From assembly GCF_014154935.1 (NCBI RefSeq), contig NZ_JACEHH010000001.1, positions 124,001 to 188,000 on the forward strand: a stretch of 64,000 nt of DNA, in the 5' to 3' direction. The notes under the pieces are model-generated. The model was not told the DNA's origin and did no database searches. It saw nothing but the letters and a program-made list of their open reading frames with translations. This DNA is from Stieleria mannarensis (GTDB lineage: Bacteria > Planctomycetota > Planctomycetia > Pirellulales > Pirellulaceae). Positions 50,412 to 59,112 of this stretch are shown one piece after another. The position numbers and the translations under genes were made by a program. Position 1 is the stretch's first letter. Every line of letters starts with the position of its first letter.

Positions 50412-52855
50412 TCAAACCGTACCTGGCCGTGATCGCGGACTCGTTTCATTCCGCGCTCGCCTCGCGGATCCTGTGGATCGCCTTTGTGGCCATCTGGATC
50501 TTCCTGGCGGCGCTGGCGCCGATCGGGTACCACGAAGATTACACGACGACGTTTCGCTGGTTCGATTTGGACAACGGCACGCAGATGAAAGCGATGCTGG
50601 CGCGGGGGCTGGTCGATCCCAAGGAATCGGAAACGGCGCTGGGACGCATCGCACGAACCTTTCCCGACGACATCCGGCGCAAGCTTCGTCAGGTCGCGCG
50701 CGGGGAAGACGTCCGCATCGACAAGGGCGCGCTGGCCGATTCGCTGAATGAATCGTTGGACGATGAATCCTGGTACGATCAACAAGCGTGGCAGACGACG
50801 GTTCGCTTGCGCGAGCTTCGCGAGTTGGATGAGATTCCCGAAGATCAGCTCACCACGCCCCAGCGACGGCGTCGGGCCAGGCTGCGGATCGAAGCGGCCT
50901 TGCCGGGCGTGTTCACCGCGATGTCGGCCCGCTCGATCACACTGTCGTATGCGGGATTTGATTTTCCCGCGTTCTTCTTGATCGGAAAGGAGCAATTCGT
51001 TTCGCTGATCAACCAGTTCGTCGTGCCGATCATGATGGATTGGTTGCTCGGATTCGCGCTGATCTTCTTGGGGATCTTGGTCACCGCGTCGATCGTTCCC
51101 GACATGTTGCAACCGGGATCGTTGCACTTGTTGTTGAGCAAGCCGATTTCGCGAACGATGTTGTTGTTGTCCAAGTTCATCGGCGGCTGTGCGTTTGTGT
51201 TTTTGTGCGTGACGCAGTTGGTCGTCGGGCTGTGGTTGATCGCGGGCTTTCGTTTGGACATTTGGAACGCGCGGATGCTGTGGTGCATCCCGGTCGCGGT
51301 GTTCTTGTTCGCGGTTTTCTTTAGTGTTTCGTTGCTTGCCGGATTGCGTTGGCGTTCGCCGATCTTGTCGATCGGCGTCACGTGCATGTTCGGCGCATTT
51401 GTGTTGGTGATCGGGTTCATCGGCGGCTACTTCGACACGTTGGTTCGCGGGCCCGACCGCATCGCCCAGATGTCGTTTGACGACCAAGACGTTGTGGTCA
51501 CGACGCGTGGCGGCCAGTTGAAGCGTTTTGACTCGGCATCGAACCAGTGGGACGAGTTGATCGAGGGCGATTTTCGTCGTCGCGACTTGATCGTGCCGCC
51601 GGTCCGAATCGCGGACGGCAAGATCGCGACGGCGCGAATCCGAGGCGGCCGGTTTAACCTGTACGGCAGCGGATCGTTGGACCTGTTGGTGTTGGACGGA
51701 TCTCGGCAATGGAAGCCCAACCCGGGACTGCGGTTGCCCAACGGAACGCGGCGTTTGATCGTCGTCGACGACCGGTTGCTCGCGCTCAATAACGCCGGGT
51801 TGATGGCAACGAAGATCGACGAAGCGATTTCCGAATCGGGGATCGGGCAAAGTGATCCGCCGCCATCGTCGGGGGAAAGCAGCGGCGAAGTTTCAGACTC
51901 CGGAACGGGCGCCGAAGCGGTGCCATCGCCGGAAAGCATCGGGGTCACCGCGTGGATCACCGATTTGATCCGCATGCAGGGCGGCGCGACCGAAGCGTTT
52001 CATTCCATCTTGCCCCGCGGCGTCACGTTGACCGATCCGGTGCGGGTGGAGGCGGTTTCGGGGGCGGATTCACTAATCGTTTACTCGCGCGGTCGTTTGA
52101 TGCGGCTGGAGTTGTCGGCGGAGGCCGATGATTCGGCCGTCGGCGCACCGGTCACTGGCGGCGCATCGCATGAGCCCACCGCAACGCTGGCCGCGGATGT
52201 GTTGATGGACGACAACAGTGCGGCGCGGACGACGATGGCCGTCAGCGGTTCCGCGGTGCTCCTGGCCCGGGCGGACGAACCGATGCGCTGGATCGACGCG
52301 GCGACGTTGGAAACGCTCCTCGAGTTCCCTTCGCCGCAGGACCAGACGGTGGTGGCCGCCGAAGGGGTGGGCCAGGCCGATCGCTTTGCCGTTCTGACGA
52401 CCGACGGCCTGGTCCGGATCGCGACGCGCAGCGGGGACGACCTCGTCTGGACGATGCTGCCGCAGCGCGAGGTGACGGCGATCGAATTCGACGCGCCATC
52501 CGGCCGGCTGGCGATCGCCCACCACATCGATTCGATCGATTTCGTCACCCTGGGCAGCGACGCCACGCCGCAAACGACCGTCGACCGGACCATCCGCCCC
52601 TCCCTGACCAGCTGGAGAAGTGTTGACCGTTATTTGATCACCCCGCTGCGTACGCTGACGCCACAAACGGGGGAATTGAGCCAGACGGTTGCGGCGTTGG
52701 TCAGCGGCAAGACGTCCTTTGCGATCGGGGGCAGTTCAGAAGAGGACCAGGAAGTCGTCCAGCTAAAAATCTTGCGTCCCGTCGTCAGTTGCAGCCTTTT
52801 CTTGGCCGTGATGTTGACGGTTTCGTCGGTGTATTTTGCACGCCGTGATTTTTGA
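50408..52855 (+). CDS. ABC-2-type permease with large beta-rich insertion
   Basis: An 815-residue membrane protein. Helix 1 is at the N-terminus (RILWIAFVAIWIFLAALAPI). A ~150-residue loop follows, then a bundle of about five helices at ~205-350 (WLLGFALIFLGILVTASIVP, FVFLCVTQLVVGLWLIAGF, AVFLFAVFFSVSLLAGLRW, CMFGAFVLVIGFIGGY). Then come ~430 mostly soluble residues rich in beta-strand patterns (RGGQLKRFDSASNQWDELIE, RLIVVDDRLLALNNAG, ADEPMRWIDAATLETLLEFP) resembling propeller blades, and a last helix (PVVSCSLFLAVMLTVSSVYF). The first part is ABC-2 permease. The insertion is unusual and may bind the exported substrate outside the membrane. Confidence 0.85.
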   Translation: MIKPYLAVIADSFHSALASRILWIAFVAIWIFLAALAPIGYHEDYTTTFRWFDLDNGTQMKAMLARGLVDPKESETALGRIARTFPDDIRRKLRQVARGEDVRIDKGALADSLNESLDDESWYDQQAWQTTVRLRELRELDEIPEDQLTTPQRRRRARLRIEAALPGVFTAMSARSITLSYAGFDFPAFFLIGKEQFVSLINQFVVPIMMDWLLGFALIFLGILVTASIVPDMLQPGSLHLLLSKPISRTMLLLSKFIGGCAFVFLCVTQLVVGLWLIAGFRLDIWNARMLWCIPVAVFLFAVFFSVSLLAGLRWRSPILSIGVTCMFGAFVLVIGFIGGYFDTLVRGPDRIAQMSFDDQDVVVTTRGGQLKRFDSASNQWDELIEGDFRRRDLIVPPVRIADGKIATARIRGGRFNLYGSGSLDLLVLDGSRQWKPNPGLRLPNGTRRLIVVDDRLLALNNAGLMATKIDEAISESGIGQSDPPPSSGESSGEVSDSGTGAEAVPSPESIGVTAWITDLIRMQGGATEAFHSILPRGVTLTDPVRVEAVSGADSLIVYSRGRLMRLELSAEADDSAVGAPVTGGASHEPTATLAADVLMDDNSAARTTMAVSGSAVLLARADEPMRWIDAATLETLLEFPSPQDQTVVAAEGVGQADRFAVLTTDGLVRIATRSGDDLVWTMLPQREVTAIEFDAPSGRLAIAHHIDSIDFVTLGSDATPQTTVDRTIRPSLTSWRSVDRYLITPLRTLTPQTGELSQTVAALVSGKTSFAIGGSSEEDQEVVQLKILRPVVSCSLFLAVMLTVSSVYFARRDF

Positions 52856-52948
52856 CGGCTCTCGGCAACCGACCGCCGACCAATCGCGGCAAAGTTTGGT
52901 TATCATAGCGGCCTTCCCGTTTCCTACCCGCGAGACATCACCCCCGCC

Positions 52949-54253
52949 ATGAAACTTTCCCGCCTGGTCTTTGCTGCCGCAATCGCAGCCCTTGCTTTGG
53001 TGCCATCGGTCACGTCGGCCGAAACCCCCGATGGATTTCAGCCAATTTTTAACGGCAAGAACCTGGACGGCTGGCACGGCCGTCCCCATTTCAGCCCGAT
53101 CAAGTTGGCCGAAATGTCCGAGCAGGAACGCGCCGAAAAGCTGGCCGAGTGGCAAGCCGACGCCGAAAAACACTGGAGCGTCGAGAACGGCGAACTGGTC
53201 AACGACGGGCACGGTGCCTACCTGGTGACCGACAAAGACTATCGTGACTATGAATTGCATCTGGAATACAAGACGGTGCCCCGGGCTGATAGCGGGATCT
53301 ATCTGAAAGCCACCCCGCAAGTTCAGATCTGGGACACGACCGAAGAAGCCAAGTTCAAGCTGGGTGCCGACAAGGGCAGCGGGGGGCTTTGGAACAACAG
53401 CGCCGGTGCCCCGGGGAAAGACCCGTTGGTGTGTGCCGACAAACCGTTCGGCCAGTGGAACTCGGTCCGTGTGTTGCAAATCGGCGCGCGGACCAGCGTT
53501 TGGCTGAACGATCAATTGGTCGTCGATCATGCAATCATGGAGAACTATTGGGATCGACAATCGCCACTGTTCGTCAGCGGCCCGATCGAATTGCAAACCC
53601 ACGGCGGTGAAATCCGCTGGCGTAACTTGAAGATCAAAGAGCTGAGTACCGAGGAAGCCAACAGCAAGTTGGCGGCCAAAGGTGCGGACGGGTTCCAGTC
53701 GATTTTCAACGGCAGCGACCTGACCGGCTGGGTCGGCGCGACGGACAACTATGAAGTCGTCGACGGGGCGATCGCGTGTAAGAAAGGAAAGGGCGGAAAC
53801 TTGCTGACCGAAAAGGAGTACGCCAACTTCGTCGCTCGGCTGGAGTTCCGCCTGCCGCCGGGGGGCAACAATGGCTTGGCGATCCGCTCGCCGCTGAAGG
53901 GCAATCCGGCCTATGCAGCGATGTGCGAGCTGCAAGTGCTCGATAACACCGCGGAAAAATACGCCAACCTGGACAAGCGACAGTACCACGGTTCGGCCTA
54001 TGGCATGGCTGCGGCGGCACGCGGGTACTTGCGTCCGGTCGGCGAGTGGAATTTTCAAGAGGTGACCGTTGACGGCAGCACCATCACGGTGGAACTGAAC
54101 GGCAACGTGATCTTGAAAACCGATCTATCGGAGATCAGCGAGTACATGGCCGATAGCGACCACCCCGGCAAGGACCGTCCCAAAGGCCACTTCGGATTCG
54201 CCGGCCACGGCGACGCCGTCCAGTTCCGCGCGCTCTCCATCCGCGAACTGTAG
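52949..54253 (+). CDS. secreted protein with two DUF1080 (3-keto-disaccharide hydrolase-like) domains
   Basis: A 434-residue protein with a signal peptide (LVFAAAIAALALVPSVTSAE). Domain 1 (~27-205) starts DGFQPIFNGKNLDGWHG and domain 2 (~230-432) starts DGFQSIFNGSDLTGWVG. Each has the concanavalin-like DUF1080 motifs (YELHLEYKTVPRADSGIYLK; FVARLEFRLPPGGNNGLAIR; FQEVTVDGSTITVELNGNVI). Relatives hydrolyse 3-keto-glycosides or bind sugars. Tandem domains give two potential sites. This fits the sugar-degradation genes in the window. A 108-bp palindrome lies 10 bp downstream. Confidence 0.92.
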   Translation: MKLSRLVFAAAIAALALVPSVTSAETPDGFQPIFNGKNLDGWHGRPHFSPIKLAEMSEQERAEKLAEWQADAEKHWSVENGELVNDGHGAYLVTDKDYRDYELHLEYKTVPRADSGIYLKATPQVQIWDTTEEAKFKLGADKGSGGLWNNSAGAPGKDPLVCADKPFGQWNSVRVLQIGARTSVWLNDQLVVDHAIMENYWDRQSPLFVSGPIELQTHGGEIRWRNLKIKELSTEEANSKLAAKGADGFQSIFNGSDLTGWVGATDNYEVVDGAIACKKGKGGNLLTEKEYANFVARLEFRLPPGGNNGLAIRSPLKGNPAYAAMCELQVLDNTAEKYANLDKRQYHGSAYGMAAAARGYLRPVGEWNFQEVTVDGSTITVELNGNVILKTDLSEISEYMADSDHPGKDRPKGHFGFAGHGDAVQFRALSIREL

Positions 54254-54262
54254 GTCGCGGTT

Positions 54263-54370
54263 TGTAGAACCGTTGTCCCAACTGTTCCCCCATGACCGCG
54301 CAGCGGGCAGAGGATGCCGGGGTCAGCCGCAAGCGGCTGAGGGGGAACAATTGGGGACAATGGTTCTACA
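54263..54370. repeat. 108-bp inverted-repeat element
   Basis: TGTAGAACCGTTGTCCC at the left and GGGGACAATGGTTCTACA at the right are near-perfect complements, extended by TGTTCCCCC / GGGGGAACA. The arms span ~29 bp each. The centre holds a second perfect hairpin TCAGCCGC-AA-GCGGCTGA. There is no coding capacity. MITE-like or transcript-end element between the DUF1080 gene and gyrA. Confidence 0.92.
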
Positions 54371-54403
54371 CTTCAGTCCTCGCCCCGACCCCTGGGAACG
54401 AAA

Positions 54404-54438
54404 CCTTCTCTCCCACCTCCCACCTCCCAACTCCCCGC
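54404..54438. repeat. short C-rich module run before gyrA
   Basis: TCCCACCTCCCACCTCCCAA followed by CTCCCC, related to the AACTCCC array at 18259. It is C-rich on the coding strand upstream of a start, as in the other module arrays. Confidence 0.7.
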
Positions 54439-54531
54439 CACCGTTGTGAACAAAGCGTGAAAATGGTAGACTTCGCGGCTTGCGCGAACCCGTAATTTAC
54501 GGTGATTCCCGCGGTTTTCTACCTCTCCGCT

Positions 54532-54535
54532 AGGA
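54532..54535 (+). promoter_or_regulatory. ribosome binding site of gyrA
   Basis: AGGA, 6 bases before the GTG at 54542. It supports the GTG start that gives the acidic N-terminal extension. Confidence 0.5.
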
Positions 54536-54541
54536 CACCAC

Positions 54542-57376
54542 GTGGCAGACGAAAACGACGAAAACGGCCAAGACGAAGAGAACGGCTCCGGGGATCCGCC
54601 GGGCCCTCAAGGTGAAGGTGCCGCAGGTGGTTCAGGCGAGGGGGGTGAGGGTGCCCTGCGGATGATCGATCTGCCGATCGAAGACGAACTGCGGGAAAGT
54701 TACCTGACGTACGCGATGAGCGTGATCGTCAGCCGCGCCCTGCCGGACGTCCGCGACGGGCTGAAACCCAGCCAGCGGCGGATCTTGGTCGCGATGAACG
54801 ACCTGAACCTCGGCCCAGGCAGCAAGCGGGTCAAGTGCGCCAAGATCTCCGGTGACACCTCGGGTAACTACCACCCCCACGGGGAGTCGGTGATCTATCC
54901 GACGCTGGTCCGCATGGCCCAGGAATGGAACATGCGTTCGCTGCTGATCGACAAACAGGGGAACTTCGGGTCGATCGCCGGTCTGCCGCCGGCGGCGATG
55001 CGGTACACCGAAGCGCGTCTGTCGGCGGTTGCCGCGGCGATGCTCGATGACCTGAAACTGGACACCGTCGACTTCATCCCGACCTATGACGAGGCGCGGA
55101 CCGAACCGACGGTGTTGCCCAGCAAGTTCCCCAACTTGCTGATCAACGGGTCCGGCGGGATCGCCGTCGGGATGGCCACCAGCATCCCGCCGCACAACCC
55201 GACCGAAATCTGTGACGCGGTCATCAAACTGATCGATGAACCCGACACGACGATCGACGAATTGTGCGAAATCGTCCCCGGCCCGGATTTCCCCACCGGC
55301 GGCATCATCTGCGGACGGGCCGGCATCCGTCGCGGTTACAAAACCGGACGCAGCACGATCGTCGTGCGCGCCAAATGTCGCATCGAAGAAATGAAGGGCA
55401 ACCGGCACCGGATCATCGTGTCGGAAATTCCCTACCAGCAATACCGTGACCGCGTCGTCGAACGAATCGCCGGGCTGGTCAACAACGATCGCATCAAAGG
55501 GATCTCGGGGATCCGCGACGAGTCGGACTTGAAGGAACCGGTGCGTTTGGTGATCGAGCTGAAACGCAACGAAGATCCCGATGTCATCCTGAACCAGCTG
55601 TACCAGTTCTCGCCGCTGCAAGACACGATCTCGATGATCTTCTTGGCGCTCGTCGACGGCAAGCCGCGCGAGTTGACGCTCAAGGAGATGCTGCAGGAAT
55701 TCATCCGACACCGCATCACCGTGATCCGGCGGCGAACCCAATTCTTGTTGGCCAAAGCGCGACGCCGCAAACACACCGTCGAAGGGTTGTTGTTGGCGCT
55801 TGCCAATATCGACGAGATCATTCAAACGATCCGCACCAGTCGTACGCAACCGGAGGCCAAGCAACGCTTGATGGGCATCGAGTGCCCGGCATCGATGATG
55901 CAACGCGCCCTGGGCGATGAGGGCTTCCGGCAGTTCCAACTCGAACGCGGCGAATCGGACACCTACACCCTGACCAGCGTCCAAACCGACGAAATCCTCA
56001 AGATGCGGTTGGGGCAACTGGTCAACTTGGAACAGGAAAAGCTGACCGACGAGCACAAGCAATTGCTCGAAGAGATCGCCGACTACCTGGACATCCTTGG
56101 CAGCCAGGCGCGGGTCTATGGCATCATCAAGGAAGACTTGGAGGAGATGAAGCGCCGATTCGGTTCGCCGCGCCGCACCCAAATCAGCCACGAAGAACTC
56201 GGCAACATCGATCTGGAAGATCTGATCACCGAAGAAACGATGGTCGTGTCGATCACGCACGAAGGGTACATCAAACGCACGCCTTCGAGCGTTTACAACA
56301 CCCAGCGGCGCGGCGGCAAGGGACTCAAGGGCGCCAAGACCGATGGCGAAGACCCGATCGAGCATCTGTTCGTCGCCAGCACCCACGCCTACCTGCTGTT
56401 TTTGACGACGACCGGAAAGGTGATGTGGCAAAAGGTCTATGACCTGCCCCAGTTGCCCCGCGATGCCCGGGGCCGTGCGATCGTCAACCTGTTGGCGCTT
56501 GGAGAAGGCGAAAAGATCGCCTCGTGCCTGGCCATCCGCGACTTCAACCAAGAAGGCGCTTACGTCGTGATGGCCACCCGCAGCGGATTGGTCAAGAAGA
56601 CGCCGTTGGAACAATACAGCCGACCCAAACGCGGCGGGATCATCGCGATCAAGTTGCGCGAAGGCGACGAGTTGGTTTCGGCCAACGTGATCGGACCGGG
56701 TGACGAAGTGATCCTGGTCACCGCGTCGGGCATGGCGATTCGGTTCAAGGAATCTGACGCCCGGCCGATGGGGCGCAACACCTCCGGCGTCAAAGGCATC
56801 TCGCTGGTCGGTGAGGACAATGTGGTCGGAATGGTGGTCGCCGAACCGGAGGCGACGCTGTTGACCGTTTGCGAGAACGGCTATGGCAAACGCACCCCGT
56901 TCGGCCCCAACGCGATCGCCGATGAAGGCGGCGAAGAGACCGAGAGTGAGAATGGAAACGGATCGTCATCGGCCCGCTACCGGACCCAACGGCGTGGCGG
57001 AAAGGGGCTTCGTGACATCAAAACCAGCAGCCGCAACGGCAAGGTCATCGCGATTGCCCGTGTGGACGACAACGACGAAGTCTTTCTGATGACCGGCAAG
57101 GGAAAGATTCAGCGGATCGCCGCGCGGGACATCAGCGTGATCGGCCGCAACACCCAAGGCGTGCGGATCATGAACGTCGATGGCGGCGACACGGTGGTTG
57201 CCGCGGTCCGCATCCCGCCCGAGGAAGAGGCCGAAGAAGGGGCTAGCGAAGCCGATGCCGGTGCACCCACGCCGGAATCCGCAGCGGTTGTGGCCGACGC
57301 GGGCGAAACGAGTCAGCCCGCCGACGGCGACAGCCCAGGCTCCGACGAGGAAACGAGTGGGGATGGCGGCGAGTGA
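54542..57376 (+). CDS. gyrA: DNA gyrase subunit A
   Basis: A 944-residue type IIA topoisomerase subunit starting with GTG. The first ~38 residues are an acidic, Gly-rich extension. The breakage-reunion domain has [20 protein letters not shown], the quinolone region [17 protein letters not shown] and catalytic Tyr155 ([12 protein letters not shown]). Position 116 is Ser, but the residue equivalent to E. coli Asp87 is Pro120. The C-terminal wrapping domain carries two GyrA-box motifs QRRGGKG (from Gln588 and Gln816), supporting gyrase rather than Topo IV. An acidic, low-complexity ~60-residue tail ends the protein. With GyrB (not here) it introduces negative supercoils. Confidence 0.96.
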   Translation: MADENDENGQDEENGSGDPPGPQGEGAAGGSGEGGEGALRMIDLPIEDELRESYLTYAMSVIVSRALPDVRDGLKPSQRRILVAMNDLNLGPGSKRVKCAKISGDTSGNYHPHGESVIYPTLVRMAQEWNMRSLLIDKQGNFGSIAGLPPAAMRYTEARLSAVAAAMLDDLKLDTVDFIPTYDEARTEPTVLPSKFPNLLINGSGGIAVGMATSIPPHNPTEICDAVIKLIDEPDTTIDELCEIVPGPDFPTGGIICGRAGIRRGYKTGRSTIVVRAKCRIEEMKGNRHRIIVSEIPYQQYRDRVVERIAGLVNNDRIKGISGIRDESDLKEPVRLVIELKRNEDPDVILNQLYQFSPLQDTISMIFLALVDGKPRELTLKEMLQEFIRHRITVIRRRTQFLLAKARRRKHTVEGLLLALANIDEIIQTIRTSRTQPEAKQRLMGIECPASMMQRALGDEGFRQFQLERGESDTYTLTSVQTDEILKMRLGQLVNLEQEKLTDEHKQLLEEIADYLDILGSQARVYGIIKEDLEEMKRRFGSPRRTQISHEELGNIDLEDLITEETMVVSITHEGYIKRTPSSVYNTQRRGGKGLKGAKTDGEDPIEHLFVASTHAYLLFLTTTGKVMWQKVYDLPQLPRDARGRAIVNLLALGEGEKIASCLAIRDFNQEGAYVVMATRSGLVKKTPLEQYSRPKRGGIIAIKLREGDELVSANVIGPGDEVILVTASGMAIRFKESDARPMGRNTSGVKGISLVGEDNVVGMVVAEPEATLLTVCENGYGKRTPFGPNAIADEGGEETESENGNGSSSARYRTQRRGGKGLRDIKTSSRNGKVIAIARVDDNDEVFLMTGKGKIQRIAARDISVIGRNTQGVRIMNVDGGDTVVAAVRIPPEEEAEEGASEADAGAPTPESAAVVADAGETSQPADGDSPGSDEETSGDGGE

Positions 57377-57392
57377 TCGGCGTGTTGGCCCG

Positions 57393-57413
57393 TTCCGAGG
57401 CTCCGCCTCGGAA
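57393..57413. terminator. hairpin TTCCGAGG-CTCCG-CCTCGGAA
   Basis: A perfect 8-bp stem, 17 bp after the gyrA stop, with no T-run. Possibly a transcript-end hairpin or a member of a dispersed repeat family. Confidence 0.45.
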
Positions 57414-57485
57414 CCCGCCGCAAATCAGGTAAGAAGATTTCGCGGCTATGAAAATGTCGAAATCCCATGGGGACCAAGCTAAGAA

Positions 57486-57512
57486 TTCACCCTCCCTGGC
57501 AGGGAGGGTGAA
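57486..57512. terminator. hairpin TTCACCCTCCCT / AGGGAGGGTGAA
   Basis: A perfect 12-bp stem with a 3-base loop (GGC), 28 bp beyond the folP stop on the minus strand and 110 bp after gyrA. No long T-run. It could end both convergent transcripts. Confidence 0.5.
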
Positions 57513-57539
57513 GTTGTAAACGCCTGTTAAATCCCGGAA

Positions 57540-58403
57540 TCACCGGATCCCGCCGCAGGCTCGAAACAATTTCAGCGCATCGACGGTGGGGCGGACGTCG
57601 TGAACGCGGATGACGTGTGCCCCGGCGGCGGCGACGGCCAGTGACACGCCCAGCGTCGCAGCGGTTCGATCGGCGGTCTTGTCGCCGAGCAGTTTGCCGA
57701 TGAAGCCTTTCCGCGAGTGACCGATCAAGATCGGGGCATCCAAGTCACAGAATCTGGCGGTGTGCCGTAGCAGCCGCAAATTGTGCTCGTGCGTTTTGCC
57801 GAATCCGATGCCCGGGTCCAGGCAGACGCGTTCCTTTGCCAATCCGGCATCCAAGCAGAACGCCAAACGTTGCTGCAGGTAGTCGTAGATCTCCTCGACC
57901 ACGTCGTCGTACGTCGGGTCATCTTGCATCGTTTGGGGCGTGCCCCGCATGTGCATCACGCAGACACCGACCTGTGCGTCGACGGCCAGTTGCGGCATCG
58001 CCGGGTCGCCTTCCAAGCCGGTCACATCATTGATGATCTCCGCACCGGCATCGATGGCCGCTTTGGCCACGGTCGCTTTGCTGGTGTCGATGCTGATCGG
58101 AATCGACAGCCGCCCGGCCAGCCCTTGGATGACCGGCAAAACGCGATCGATCTCTTCGCCGACGGCGACCGGGTCACTGTAGGGCCGCGTGCTCTCGCCA
58201 CCGATGTCGATGATGTCCGCGCCGTCGGATTGCATCGCCAGCGCCAATTCGATCGCGGCACTCGGATCGTTGTGCCGTCCGCCATCGGAAAAGCTGTCGG
58301 GGGTGACGTTCAAGATGCCCATCACCAGCGGACGCGTTTCGAACGTCAGCACACGTTTGCCGATGTCCCAGCGTTTCTCGGTGCGGGCTTCGTTCTCAGG
58401 CAT
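57540..58403 (-). CDS. folP: dihydropteroate synthase
   Basis: A 287-residue enzyme with all DHPS motifs: PLVMGILNVTPDSFSDGG, ADIIDIGGESTRPYSDPVAV, ISIDTSKATVAKAAIDAGAE, INDVTGLEGDPAM, VCVMHMRGTP, CLDPGIGFGKTHEHNL, ILIGHSRKGFIGKLLGD and VIRVHDVRPTVDALK. It joins p-aminobenzoate to the pterin diphosphate in folate synthesis. It is the last gene of the minus-strand run that starts at the GNAT gene, 14 bp behind lptE. Confidence 0.97.
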   Translation of the reverse strand: MPENEARTEKRWDIGKRVLTFETRPLVMGILNVTPDSFSDGGRHNDPSAAIELALAMQSDGADIIDIGGESTRPYSDPVAVGEEIDRVLPVIQGLAGRLSIPISIDTSKATVAKAAIDAGAEIINDVTGLEGDPAMPQLAVDAQVGVCVMHMRGTPQTMQDDPTYDDVVEEIYDYLQQRLAFCLDAGLAKERVCLDPGIGFGKTHEHNLRLLRHTARFCDLDAPILIGHSRKGFIGKLLGDKTADRTAATLGVSLAVAAAGAHVIRVHDVRPTVDALKLFRACGGIR

Positions 58404-58417
58404 CCTCTGATGCTCCC

Positions 58418-59098
58418 TTACCAGCGGGATTCCATTTGCGAGACGATCCGTCGGGCCAGACGGTCGATGGCTTCTTGGTTGGCCGTGTCGATCGACTGGC
58501 CGGCCTCGGGCACAAACCGAACGCTTTGGCTGAATCCGATGCTGTCTTGATCAACGCTCGCCAAACTATTCTGCATCAACCGTCGCCCATCTCGTGACGT
58601 CCAAGTCGCGCCGACCGTGATCGCACTGTCAAGCGCCCGTGGGTCGTCGCTGCTGGTTTCGGTCAACACGGCTTTGGATTGCCCCGAGATGCTACACCGC
58701 AAAACGGAATCCGCGTTCGGGTTGCTGACAACCTTGTAGGGCGTCCGCCGCTCGACTTCTCTGACCAGGGCGTCGGTCAATTGTGGGCCTAAGTCGTGGC
58801 GGAACGTCTCGTTGCGGACCACGGGGATGTGCACGGTGCGAATGCCGCTGGGGTACAGCGCCGCCGAACCGAATTGGTAGGCCGCGCAGCCGTTGAGGAG
58901 GAGTAAACACAGGGAGGATATGAATCCGCTGAAAACGATTTTTAGACCGCGTTGGTGTCCAGCTGGACAGCGCCACGTTGACGTAGCGACGCTCGCCAGC
59001 GCGTGGAAAACCCCGTGGATCCACCTTCTGGCGAAGGTAGCTACGTTTGACCGGCGCTTGGCCGTAGGCACGGGTTGGGGGGGCGTTGGAGCGGCCAT
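58418..59098 (-). CDS. lptE: LptE-family LPS-assembly lipoprotein with repeat-derived N-terminus
   Basis: A 226-residue protein. The mature part begins at the lipobox Cys in LCLLLLNGCAAYQFG and shows LptE-like sequence: GIRTVHIPVVRNETFRHDLG, DALVREVERRTPYKVVSNPN, DSIGFSQSVRFVPEAGQSID and a C-terminal helix LARRIVSQMESRW. LptE plugs the LptD barrel in the outer membrane. The only in-frame ATG is at 59098, giving ~70 residues before the Cys, far longer than a normal signal. The extra codons coincide with palindromic repeat A (58981-59044). The start sits 14 bp behind the BamD-like stop. Confidence 0.8.
   Translation of the reverse strand: MAAPTPPQPVPTAKRRSNVATFARRWIHGVFHALASVATSTWRCPAGHQRGLKIVFSGFISSLCLLLLNGCAAYQFGSAALYPSGIRTVHIPVVRNETFRHDLGPQLTDALVREVERRTPYKVVSNPNADSVLRCSISGQSKAVLTETSSDDPRALDSAITVGATWTSRDGRRLMQNSLASVDQDSIGFSQSVRFVPEAGQSIDTANQEAIDRLARRIVSQMESRW
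58981..59044. repeat. palindromic repeat A, copy 2, inside lptE
   Basis: Left arm ACGTAGCGACGCTCGCCAGC, right arm CCACCTTCTGGCGAAGGTAG plus CTAC. It reads in frame through the N-terminal codons of lptE (NVATFARRWIHGVFHALASV on the minus strand). Confidence 0.9.
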
Positions 59099-59112
59099 CG
59101 CGTGGTTGCCTG

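Noticed and set aside
54632-56614. A 660-codon frame antisense to gyrA, and similar long antisense frames at 9059-10762, 5833-7152, 50225-51850 and 16658-18379
   Set aside because: All mirror strongly supported genes, carry no recognisable domain and reflect high third-position GC.
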